64,000 nucleotides of DNA from Stomoxys calcitrans (taxonomy: Eukaryota > Arthropoda > Insecta > Diptera > Muscidae). Shown here one piece after another: positions 25,985-38,200 of this stretch; position 1 is the first letter of the stretch; the number at the start of each line of letters is the position of its first letter. Location: assembly GCF_963082655.1 (NCBI RefSeq), contig NC_081552.1:192150075-192214074 (forward strand). The letters are read 5' to 3'. Below the pieces are notes generated by a model. The model had not been told where the DNA came from, made no database searches, and saw nothing but the letters and a program-made list of their open reading frames with translations. The translations under genes and the position numbers were made by a program.

Positions 25985-27980
25985 CTTACATATAAAATTC
26001 AATATGTGTTTGTTAAAAGTTGGGTCCAAGTACCTGTGGGGCCGCCCCAGCCACAAAACCCCTTAAAATAGGTTTATTTGATGATCATGACAATATGGGT
26101 CCTAAAATGAAAGGTATTCGGGAGTAGATTACGAATATGGCCAGGAAGTTGGAATGGGCTTTATAATTTATTGATAACGGAAGGGGGCGGACCCTTCACC
26201 GTTACCCCAAAAACACCACCCAAAACAAAAGTGGACCGATAAAGACAATATGGGTATCAAATGAAAAGTATGCGGTAGTAGATAACGAATCTGGCATAGA
26301 AATTTATGTCGTAGTATAGGAGGTCAACCCACTCCCACAAAAAGGCCCAAAAGTGGCACATTAGCCAATCACGGATATATGGGACTTGGTTTGTTTGTTC
26401 CCTCTAGACTGAACAACGGCAGAACCGATTTTTTTTCGAAATTTTCGCATATTGTGTAGGTTGGTCTGGAAGGAAACATAGGCTATATAATTTTTCGGTA
26501 TCGGAAGGGGGACGAACCCTCCCCCTCATGCCAAAAACACAAACCAAAATCCAAAGTGAACCAATCGGGACAATATATATATATCAAATGAAAGGTATTG
26601 AAGAGTAGAATCTAATATGGTATTAAAATTTGGTATCCCCCAACAGACATATTGGACGTTCATTTCAGTATGGGGCTCAAATGAAAGGTATTCGGGAGTA
26701 GATTTTGAATCTGGCATACAAAATCAGATCGAAGTATAGGGGGTGAGGCCACCCCTCAAAAACGCCATTAGACCCATTATGACTATATGATACTTGGCTG
26801 AACCGATTTTCTTAAAATTTCATAGATTGTATACGTTTGTCTAGAAGGAAATTTATGGGGTGGAGGCGGACCCTCCCCCTTACCCCAAAAACGCCACCCA
26901 TATCCGAAAGTGGTCCGATGGTCACAATAAGGGTATCAAATGAAAGGTATTAGAGCCCAGAAAACGAACATGGCATTAAAATTTGGGTCAAAGTACTCAG
27001 CGGGCCCACCCCAACCCCAAAACTTCTTTAAACAGATATATTCGAAGTTCATGTCAATATGGGACTCAAATGAAAAGTGTTATGCAGTAGATTACAAAGA
27101 TGGCATAAAGCATTAGGTGCAAGTTGGGAGGTCGCCCACCCCCAAATACCCCCAAATGGGCATATTAGCCGACCATGGCTATATGAGACTCAAATGAAAG
27201 GTATTAGGCAGTAGATTACGATTATAACATTGAAATCAAGTCTAGGTGGCGCTTTTCCTCCTAAATATACGTCGAATGGGTTATTTGACCCATTATGACA
27301 ATATGGGACTCAAATGACAGGTATTTGAGAGTAGAAAACGAATTTGATATCCAATTTTGAAACCAAGTGTTTTGGGGTATGCTCTAAAGCACCCCCTTAA
27401 CTGAACTTCTTTTCCGTTGGGAATAAAGAAAGAATTTGATAACTATTTTCAGTGCAAAGTGCCGGTGGCCGCCCCAGCCCCAAAACATCCTCCAAACGGT
27501 TCATATTTACCGGCCCTGGCAGTATGGGGCTCAAATTAAAGGCGTTTGATATGTGAGTCGAAACGTCTGAGGTGCCATCCCTCCCCTTATGAGAACATTA
27601 CCCTAAGGAAGAACGTCTTCACCAGGAACCGAGAAGGGACAAATTCGCACACATCAAAGAGTGATTTCCGATTCAAGTTTAAGCTCAATGATAAGGGAAC
27701 TTTTTTATAGCCGAGTACGAACGGTGTTTCGCAGTGCGACACCTGTTTGGGGAAAATTTTTTAAATGACCATGCATGTCATTGGACCTCGCAAATGTCGC
27801 CAACATTTAGAGAGGATAAACACCGCTTTGCCCGATGATCTCGCCAGGATTCGAAGGCGTTCAGCGTCATAGACTACAATGGCTCGAATTCGATATCCTC
27901 ATTTAGGGCGAAGTGTCCCCACCCTAAAAAGATATAAGAGAGTTAAAGAAGGCGCAGCGGAAGGGCCCGGTTCGGCTAGT
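25985..27980 (+). mobile_element. Helitron unit 3 of the array, SINE-bearing
   Basis: Starts CTTACATATAAAATTCAATA (a T before it is shared with unit 2), carries repeated 'caatatgggactcaaatgaaagg' units and a reverse-oriented SINE segment at 27575-27905, and ends GGCGCAGCGGAAGGGCCCGG plus TTCGGCTAGT at 27980. Close relative of 36214-38338. Confidence 0.7.
27575..27905 (-). repeat. tRNA-derived SINE segment inside Helitron unit 3
   Basis: On the minus strand it has a tRNA-like right half with B-box GTTCGAATCC-like text ('cttcgaatcctggcgag') followed by the same body as 6857-7175. It is opposite in orientation to its Helitron. Confidence 0.6.
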
Positions 27981-29005
27981 GGTTCATATAATTCACAAAA
28001 TATGTTCCGCATCACAGTTCACCTGTCATTAATTGTTTGATTATGCATTCTAAAACAGGTGATAAAATCCACCACAAAAATATTTAAAAAAAAATACCAT
28101 TGTTCTTGTGTATGTTTGACAAAACAAAAAAACAAGCACTAAGTAAAGTTGTTATTACCCATAAAAAAAAGTTTGAAACAAATACAAATCGCCCGTTGGT
28201 GACAATCTATGCCACTGAAAGGCTATTAAAAATGACATTAACTTGTCCGTATTAACAACAGCTTCAGCTTCAAAATGGAAATAAATACACCATAAAATGT
28301 TCATTCATTTTATTTGTTCAAAAAATAAATACACAATACAAACAACCATACATATGAAGTGCTTTTTTATATGGAAGAGAGGAGATATACCCTCTGTGTT
28401 TTTTTTTTTTTTTTTTTTTGTATATAAGTTAATTACAATTTAAAAATAAAACTTGTTACAGGTGCGAAAAGTAAAAAAAAAAAACACAAAACAAAAAATT
28501 ATGACATCATTTGACATGACCAAAAAGTATCATCATCATTATCGCCATCATCATCATCATCACCAACGCAGTGGTCATGCCATGCTCCCCCAATGTTTAA
28601 TATAATCAAAATCTGTTCATCGCCACTATGAGCGATGTTTTCGTCGAATTATTTATTTTTAAATAGAAATTTCTTTACATAAATCTGAACGCGAATTGTG
28701 AAGAACCAGCAATTCATTCATCTTTCCATTCAAGTCGCGAAACACATGACCACAAGCCGGCATGACCAAAAATGAGCTTTGATTCCAAAAGAGATTTATG
28801 ACCACTCACATATTTTTATTCTTTCCATCAGCCAGATGATGGCAATGATGACGATATGTTCTACGATATCATAGTGAGATTTCTAAGCATTTTTAAATAA
28901 TTTTTTTTTTTTGAATTTTTTTTGTAATACATTTAAAGCTTTAACAACGCATTATTTTGGTTTTTGGGATGTTCCTTGACCCTTCTGCTCTTTTTTGGCC
29001 CTTTG
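27981..29005. other. 3' flank of the macro-domain gene
   Basis: AT-rich, with T-runs (28401-28420 and 28899-28912) and a CAT/ATC microsatellite (about 28531-28562). The 3' part probably includes the gene's 3' UTR. No other gene seen. Confidence 0.5.
28815..28820 (-). terminator. Candidate polyadenylation signal of the macro-domain gene
   Basis: AATAAA on the minus strand, about 185 nt downstream of the TGA. A second AATAAA lies at 28652-28657. Which is used cannot be decided from sequence. Confidence 0.4.
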
Positions 29006-29212
29006 TCAGAAGGCTCGCTTACATGACATACAATGGACATGCAATGACTCACGACTGGCCATGGAGACCATGGGCTCATGAGCAAATGTTTTGATCTCCA
29101 CATCATCCTCGGCAAATACCATTTCAAGTATGTCCTTGACACGCAACCAATCCAAACGGTCAATGCCACAGCCCAAACGGGGTATTGCCAGTTTGGTGAC
29201 ACCATGCTTGCG
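29006..29212 (-). CDS. Exon D: C-terminal part of macro domain 2 and stop
   Basis: Codes for residues 252-319, stop TGA at 29008-29006. The acceptor is tttttacag with a long pyrimidine tract at about 29235-29213. It opens with RKHGVTKLAIPRLGCGIDRL, aligning with exon B. It ends with a short tail rich in His and Cys (LHVHCMSCKRAF) not expected in TARG1. An open frame in another register over the same bases is a shadow. Confidence 0.8.
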   Translation of the reverse strand, partial: RKHGVTKLAIPRLGCGIDRLDWLRVKDILEMVFAEDDVEIKTFAHEPMVSMASRESLHVHCMSCKRAF

Positions 29213-32200
29213 CTGTAAAAAAGAGAAAACAAAAACAGTAGTTAATTAAATACTTGTTAACTGATTTTTACAGTAATTTTATTTTTTCGATAACAAAAAT
29301 CGCAGCAACAAACAATTCTTGTTAATTAATTTTTATATATGTTTTCTTTCTAGCAAGCAAATGTGTTTACGAATGGTTAGTAGAAGTTCATACATGGTTC
29401 CCATTTGAGAACACATGGAGAACTTTACCGTTAAAAACAAAAAACAAACGCCTTTTTATACCCTCCACCATAGGATGGGGGTATACTAGTTTCGTCATTC
29501 TGTTTGTAACACCTCGAAATATGCGTCTAAGACCCATAAAGAACATATATTTTTGATCGTCATGTCATTTTGAGTCGATCTAGCCGTCCGTCCGTCTGTC
29601 TGTCGAAAGCACGCTCACTTTCGAAGGAGTAAAGTTAGCCGCTTGAAATTTTGCACAAATACTTTTTATTAGTGTAGGTCGGTTGGTATTGTAAGTGGGC
29701 CAAATCGGTCCACGTTTGGATATAGCTGCCATATAAACCGATCTTGGGTCTTGACTTCTTAAGCCTCTAGAGGGCGCAATTCTCGTCCGATTTTTTTGAA
29801 ATTTTGCACGTAGTGTTTTGGTAGCCGCTAGCCGCTTGAAGTTTTGCACAAATACTTTTTATTAGTGTGGGTCGGTTGGTACTGGGCCAAATCGGTCCAT
29901 GTTTTGATATAGCTGTCATATAAACCGTTCTTGGGTCTTGACTTCTTGAACCTCTAGAGGGCGCAAATCTCCTCCGATTTGACTGAAGCTTTGCACTTAG
30001 TATTTTGGTATCACTTTCAACAACTGTACTAAGTATGATTCAAACCGATCATGGGTCTTGACTTCTTGAGCCTCTAGAGGTCACAATTCTCGTCTGATTT
30101 GGCTGAAATTTCGCATGAGGTGTTTTGTTATAACTTGCAATAACTGTGCTAAGTATGGCGTAAATGATATAGCTGCCATATAAACCGATCTGGAATCTTG
30201 ACATCTTGATCCTCTAGAGTGCGAAATTCTCATCCGATTTGGCTGAAATTTTGTACAACGACTTCTCCCATGACCTTCAACATACGTGTCCAATATGCTC
30301 TGAATCGATCAATAGCCTGATACAGCTCCCATATAAACCGATCTCCCGATTTTGCTTCTTGAGCCCCTACAAGGCGCTATTCTTATCCGAATGAACTGAA
30401 ATATTACACAATGACTTCTACAATGTTCAGCATTAATTTATGGTTGGAATCGGACTATAACTTGATATAGTTCCAATAGCATAACAGTTCTTATTCTATT
30501 CTATGTTTGTCTAAAAAGAGATACCGCGCATAGAACTCGACAAATGCGATCCATGGTGGAGGGTATATAAGATTCGGCCCGGCCGAAATTAGCACACTCT
30601 TACTTGTTATACCCTCAACCATAGGATGGGGTATACTAACCGGGGCTGCGGAGTCGAGTTTTAGATGTCGAAGTCGGACTATTGAGCGCACGACACAAAA
30701 CCGCTCTCCGACTCTGGCTGAAAACTCCTACTCCGATCCGGGGTCGAAAACGAGGGCTAGACTCCGCAGCCCTAAAAAAAACATTTTGTTTGTTACACAT
30801 CGATATATTGATCCAAGACCCCATGAAGTACACATATATTCTTGATCGCCATGACACTTTAAGCCGATCTAGTAATGTTCGTCCGACCGTATGTCTGTCT
30901 GTCTGTCAATTGAAAGCACACTAACTTTCGGAGGAGTAAGGCTAAGCGCTTGAAGTTGTAACAAAGACTTCCCTATAGTGTAGGCAGGTTGGCATTGTAA
31001 ATGGGCCATATAGGTCCCTGTTTGGATATAGCTCCCATATAAACCGACCTCCCGATTGTATTTATTGAGCCTCAAGAGAGTGCAGTTCTTATTCGATTGA
31101 ATGACTTCTCCTATGACCTCTAAGGTCTGAATCGGTCTAATCTAGCTCACATATAAACCGACCACATAAACCGATCTCAGATCTTGACTTCTTGAGTCTC
31201 TTGAAAGCGCAGTTCTTATACCATTCGGCTGAAGTTTTGTACTATGACGTTTTCTGTGACATTCCACAGATGCGCCAAATAAAGTTTGAATCGGTCCAAA
31301 ACCTGATATAGCTCCTTTATGAAACGATCCCCCGATTATACATCTTAAACGCAATTGTTGTTGTTGTTGTAGCCACATTTTCATGTGGAAATGGCGATCC
31401 TCATCGAGCTCCTGCAGGTGAGCAAGCTCGTTTGGGTCCATAGGACCGATCGCCGCCGGAACAGTTTGGTCGTTGGTTATTTAAAGGTGCTAATAACCCG
31501 TGGCCCGGTGGAGGCCACCGTAGCGCAGAGGTTAGCATGTCCGCCTATGACGGTGAACGCCTAGGAAAAAACGTTCAGCGGTGGTTTTCCCCTCCTAATG
31601 CTGGCAACATTTGTAAGGTACTATGCCATGTAAAACTTCTCTCCAAAGAGGTATCGCACTGCGGCATGCCGTTCGGACTCGGCTATAAAAAAGAGGCTCT
31701 TTATCATTGAGCTTAAACTTAAAATCGGACTGCACTCAATGATATGTGAGAAGTTTGCCCCTGTTCCTTAGTAGAATGTTCATGGGCAAAATTTGCATTG
31801 CAATTTGCAATAACCCGTCTTGTCATATCGAACATTATAGGCTCTCAGTATTTGTGCAAGAGCCGGTTCCGCCCGGCCTCTCACTGAGACTCTCCGCTTA
31901 ATACCGGTGATTGTCCGCCACTGCTGTTGCAGCTACTCCGCATGGAGCATTCCACTATCCGCAACTTGTGGACGCGCCCGGTAGCTCGAAGCTAAGCTTC
32001 TGGCGACAGCAACGAACAACACACAAATCGGACCTCAATGTTGCAGCCTGTGTGGTGTTCCCAGCTATCCTTTGTCGGGCACCTATGATGTGATCAGGTG
32101 TTGTTGTTGTAGTAGTGTGTTATACACTGAGGCGGCAGCCCATGCCGATGAAGGTACGAAGCAAGGGGGCTAACCTGATATTGCTCCCATATAAATCGAT

Positions 32201-35200
32201 CTCGGATCTTGATTTCTTGAGCCCCTAGAGGGTGCAATTATTGTCGATTTGCCTAAAAGTTTGTACAAAGCGTTTTGCTATGACTTCCAACAACTGTGCT
32301 AAGTATGGTCCAAATCGGTTCATAACCTGATATAGGTGCCATATTAACCTTTCTCTCGATTATTCTTTTTTAGTCTCAAGAGGGCGCAATTCTTATCCAA
32401 TTTTGCTGAAATTTTGCACCAAGTGTTTTGTTATGGTTAATTTCGGCAGTCTGCCATCAGACTCACTTAGACGTTTTCGTCCATTGTGAAACGACAGGAA
32501 CAGAAGAAGGAAGAAGCTTTCTAGTTCCTACGGTTGAACCATCCAGATCGCTTTAAAAAACCCAATAACTTGCGAATGTTCACATCCGCTAAATCAGACA
32601 AGTTCTCAAAGAAATAAGAACCTAAAGTGGAACTCCTTCTAACTGCTAGTGCGGGACACACGCACACAAAGTGTTCTAAAGTCTCTTCTTCCGCGATGTC
32701 CTCACAGCTTCTGCAAAAGTCGTTGCTGGCAACCTTCAGTCTGTCAGCATGTTCTCCAATTAAACAGTGACTTATCATGACGGACGCAATAACTGAGACT
32801 TCTGTTCTAGGCAATGACAGCAAAGCGGTAGACCTCTTCAAGTCTAGATGAGGCCACATAGTTTTGGAATGCTCACAGCCCCATCTTTGTGACCATCTAT
32901 CATTCGTTGTCCTACGGGCCTGGTCCTGAGAATTAAGCTTACATATCGCTAGAGGCATACCCACAGATTCCAGTATCCCTGGAATGTGTAGGGTAGTTCC
33001 TAGTCTCGCTAGCTCATCCGCTTTACAATTCCCTGGGATATCTCTGTGGTCCGGCACCCAGAACAGGTGAATTTTGAACTGATCAGTCATCTTTTTGAGA
33101 GATCTGCGACAGTCGAAGGGCGGTTTTTGTGTTCGGAAATAGGTTTTCCAGGGTTTTCCAGGTCGTCGTAATGACATTGTATCTTAACCATTCCACCACT
33201 TCTTTAATTGCAAGGATATCCGCTTGATACACACTGCAGTGGTCGTGTAACCTTTTCGATATGACCAGTTCTAGATCTTTAGAGTACACCCCAAAGCCCA
33301 CCTGGTCGTCTAGTTTGGAACCATCCGTATACATATCTACAATATGTAACTTTTATTACCAGAGATATCGTAGTTCCAATCGGTTCTATCAGGAATAGTG
33401 GTACAATACTTTTTATCAAAAAGCGGCTCAGGTAGGGTGTAATCCATATCCAGCATTTTCCAGAGGCATAAAATGAAGGATTAAATCCAGTTCATCAGAT
33501 GGTGTCGTCCTCAATGCGGCTGTGATGCACAAACAAGCCATCGTTTGAATACGGTTAAGTGTTGAGCAGTAGATGAACTTTTGGAGTGCCGTCCACCAGA
33601 CCACAACACCATATAGCATTATAGGTCTGACAACTGCAGTGTGTGCATGACGCGCGACCTAAACCCCCATTTTACCAATGGCTTTCTTGCCCTTTTCAAA
33701 ATGTTGGATTTAAAGTCCAAAATGACTTCTAACAACTATGCCGAATTTGGTCTAAATCGGTTAATAACCTGATATAACTCTCATAGAAACCGATTTCGTA
33801 TCTTGACTTCTTGAGCCGCCAGAAGACGCAATTATTATCCGATTTAGCTGAAATTTTGCACGAAGTGTTTTGTGATGACCTATAACCTGATGTATCTGCC
33901 ATATAAACCGATTTCGGATCCTGACTTCTTGAGCCGCTAGAAGGCTCAATTATTATCCGATTTGGCTGAAAGTTTTCAAAAAGTCTTTGTTACGACTTCC
34001 AACAACTGTGTCAAGTATGGTCTAAATCGGTTCATAACCTGATATAGCTGCCATATAAACCGATTTCGGATCTTGACTTCTTGAGACGCTAGAAGGCGCA
34101 ATTATTATCCGATTTGGCTGAAAGTTTGCATGAAGTGTTTTGTTATGACCTCCAATAACTGTGCTTAGTATGGCTTAAATCGGTCCATAACCTGATATAT
34201 CTGCCATATACACCGATTTCGTATCTTGACTTCTTGAGCCACTTGAAGGCTCAATTGTTATCCGATTTGGCTGAAAGTTTAAACGAAGTGTTTTGTTATG
34301 ACTTCCAGCAACTGTGCCATGTATGGTCTAAATCGGTTCATAACCCATATATAGCGTTCTTCCGATTATTGTTCTTTATCCTCAAGAGGACGTAATTCTT
34401 CCCCGATTTTACTGAAATCTTGCACAATGGCTTCCCTTTTTGGCCAAACCAATTATGGCGCCAATTGTTTTTGTTATAATTGCAATAGCTATCGAAGTGA
34501 TATGGGGCAAAGAACTTGACAAATACGATCCATGGTGGAGGGTATATAAGAGTCGGACTGGTTTTTTCTTGTTATACCCTACCTCACTACTGTGATATTA
34601 TAACTTAGTGAATTTGTTTGTAACACCCAAAAGGAAGAGAGATAGACCCATTGATAAATATACCGATCGATTCAGAATCACTTTTTTTATTCGATTTAGC
34701 AATGTCTGTCTGTCCGTCTGTCCATGTTAATTTGTGCACAAAATACAGGTCGCAATTTTCATCCGATCGTCTTCAAATTTGTCACAAGCGTTTTCTTGAG
34801 ACTAGAGACAAAGCCTATTGAAATTGAAAAAAAAATCGGTTCTGATTTGGATATTGCTCCAATATATATGTTCGCCCGATTTGGACTAAAATTGCATTTA
34901 TATCGTAATTTGTTAACGGATTCTCACGAAATTTTGCATGACATTATTTGTGAATTTCATAGAAATCGTCTAAGATCTAAATATAGCTCCCATATATATG
35001 CTAGTCCGATTTGGGCTAGTATTGCAATTATTTGGTCATTTGTTAACCGATTCATACGAAAATTGGCACAAAGAATTCCCTCATGACTTCAGGTATTGCT
35101 ATTGAATTCAATAGAAATCGGTTCGTGTTTAGATAAAGCTCCCATATATATTTTCGTCCGATTTTAAATAGTACTCTATAATTTAGTAATTGGTTAAACG

Positions 35201-38200
35201 ATCTTCACAAAAATTGGCGCGAGGGTTTCTCTTATAACTCTTCTGATGACTGATGGATTTCATAGAAGTTGGTTCAGGTTAAGATAAAGCTTCCATATAT
35301 ATACACCACCCGATTTTCCCTTTTAAGGCCTTTGCTAACCCATTTATCAACCGATCTTCTCAAAAATTTGCACAACGATTTACTCTATGACTCCTACAGT
35401 ATGTACGGATTTTGATCAAATTCTACACATCAAATTTAAGCAAATGTTTAATTCGAAGACTTTGTCTGTATATTCAAAGTGGTGTAGGGTATCAAAAGGT
35501 CGGCTTCGCCCGACTTTAGCCCGTCCTTACTTGTTAAGTGCCACTGAAGTGTTTTTGAATCCATTTCTATAGCTTGGCAATAAAATAATAATTTATTGTT
35601 TTTGATTTCATTCATCCATACCATATGATCTCGTGTAGCAATTAGAGCATAGAACAATGCCACATAGGTGCCGCGCTCATGATTCCGTTCTTTGGTCACT
35701 AAATTATAAACATAACGATGTTGATCTTTTAATACGGCCACATTTCCCGTATGTTTGTCCTGCCTGAGTTGTTCAGTGGCGCGATTATTTTTGCAATTAA
35801 ACTGAACACCAATGCCGCTGCACATGGCAAAATCGGCACTTATCGTATGGACAACTGAACAGTTTTCTGTGGTCTTAACATTGTGGCCACGTTGTTCGAC
35901 GAAACGACATTTGGGTGTGGTAATCTGAAATGATAGCAAATGAAGAAGACACAAGAAATCGAAAATATTTTGGTGTTAAGGATTACAATGAGGTTTGTTT
36001 CCATCTTACCTTTGGTGGTTGATAATTACAAACCATTATTTCGGTATTGTATTCATTGGCAAATATTCTTAAAATCATTTGCTTGATTTGGGCCCACTGC
36101 AGTCCATCACTGCCACAGCATATGCGGGGCATGGCCACTTTATAGACCCCATGATTTTGCTGAAAAGGTAAAAGAGTCAAGTTCGAAAGATAAAAAATTT
36201 TCGAAATCTTCTTTCTCTATAATATAAAAATGAAATTGTTATGGCCCCGCCCCAGCCCCAAAACCCCTTAAAATAGGTTTATTTGACGATATGGCAATAT
36301 GGGACTCAAATGAAAGGTATTCGGGAGTAGATTACGAATATTGTCAGGAAGTAGGAAAAGGCTTTGTAATTTATTGATAACGGAAGGGGGCGGACCCTCC
36401 ACCATTACCCCAAAAACACCACCCAAAATCAAAAGTGGACCGATAAGGACAATATGGGTATCAAATGAATAGTATGAGGGAGTAGATATCTAATCTGGCA
36501 CACAAATTCATGTCGAAGTATAGGGGGTCACCCCCACCCCCACAAAAACGCCCAAAATGGGCACAATATGTATATAGGGGACTCGGTTTATCTGTTCCGC
36601 ATAGACTGAAAACCGGCAGAACCGATTTTCTCGAAATTTTTCGCATATTGCGTAATTTGGTCTGGAAGGGGGGACGGACCCTCCCCCTTATGTCAAAAAC
36701 ACAAGCCAAAATCAAAAGTGGACCGATCGGGACAATATAGGTATCAAATGAAATGTATTGGAGAGTAGAATACGAATATGGTATGAAAATTTTAATCTAA
36801 GTACCCATCGGGTCGCCTTAACCCCAAAACTCCCCCAAACAGACATATCGGACTTTCATGTCAATATGGGGCTCAAATGAAAGGTATTCGGGAGTAGATG
36901 CTAAATCTGGCATACAAAATCAGATCGAAGTATAGGGGGTCACGCCACACCTCAAAAACGCCATACTTGGCTGAACCGATTTTCTTAAAATGTTCATAGA
37001 ATGTGTACGTTTGTCTGGAAGAAAACATAGGATATATAATTTTTAGATATCGGATGGTGGCAGACCCTCCCCCTTACCCGAAAAACGCTACCCTTATCCG
37101 AAAGTGGTCCGAGGGGAACAATAAGGGTATCAAATGATAGGTTTTGGAGACTAGAAAACGACTATGGTATTAAATTTTAGAGTACCCAATGGGCCCCCCC
37201 AACCCCAAAACTCCTCTAAACAGATATATTCGAAGTTCATGTCAATATGGAACTCAAATGAAAAGTATTAGGCAGTAGATTACAAATATGGCATAAAACA
37301 TTAGGTCCAAGTAATGGGAGATCGCCCACCCCCAAATACCCCCAAATGGGCATATTAGCCGACCATGGCTATATGGGACTCATATGAAAGGTATTAGGGA
37401 GTAGATTACGAATATGACATTAAAATTTGCGTTCAAGTCTAGGTGGTGCCTTTCCTCCTAAAGATACGTCAAACGGGTTGTTTGACCCATTAGGACAATA
37501 TGGGACTCAAATGAAAGGTATTTGAGAGTGGAAAACGAGTAATGGGAGGTCGCTAAACCCCAAATACCCCCAAATGGGCATATTAGCCGACCATGGCTAT
37601 ATGGGACTCACATGAAAGGTATTAGGGAGTAGATTACGAATATGACATTAAAATTTGCGTTCAAGTCTAGGTGGCGCTTTTCCTCCTTAAGATACGTCAA
37701 ATGGATTATTTGACCCATTATGACTATATGGGACTCAAAGGAAAGGTATTTGAGAGTAAAAAACAAATAAGATAATTTGGAGCCAAGTGTTTTGGGGTAC
37801 GCACTAAAGCACCCCCTAAACTGACCTATCATTTCCGGCCCAGCCTTAAAACACCCTCCAAACGGTTCATATATGGCAATATGGGGCTCAAATTTAAGGC
37901 ATTTGGAAGTGCAGCACGAATCTGATATCCATATTTCAGTCAAAATGTCTGAGGTGCCATCCCTCCCCTTATGAGAACATTACCCTAAGGAAGAACATTA
38001 CTACCAGGAACCGAGAAGAGGCAAATTCTCACACATCAATGAGTGCTTTCCGATTCAAGTTTAAACTTAATGATAAGGATCTTTTTTATAGGCGAGTCCG
38101 CAGTGCGACATCTCTTTGGGGAAAATTTTCTAAATGACCATGCATGGCATTGTACCTTGCGAATGTCGCCAACATTAAGAGGGGATAAACACCGCTTTGT

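Larger units (their letters stand above)
30609..34573 (+). mobile_element. DINE-1-like element 2 of the trio, with nested insertions
   Basis: Starts ATACCCTCAACCATAGGATG immediately after the previous CTTGTT and ends 'ggactggttttttcttgtt' at 34573. Its core array is interrupted by a TIR element (30639-30774), LOA-like and SINE sequences (31361-32175) and an RNase H-type LINE fragment (32440-33720). Without these it would be about 2.1 kb. Confidence 0.7.

Noticed and set aside
28933..29232. 99-codon minus-strand open frame over exon D
   Set aside because: Wrong register. The adjacent frame gives a clear macro-domain match with a proper acceptor and stop.
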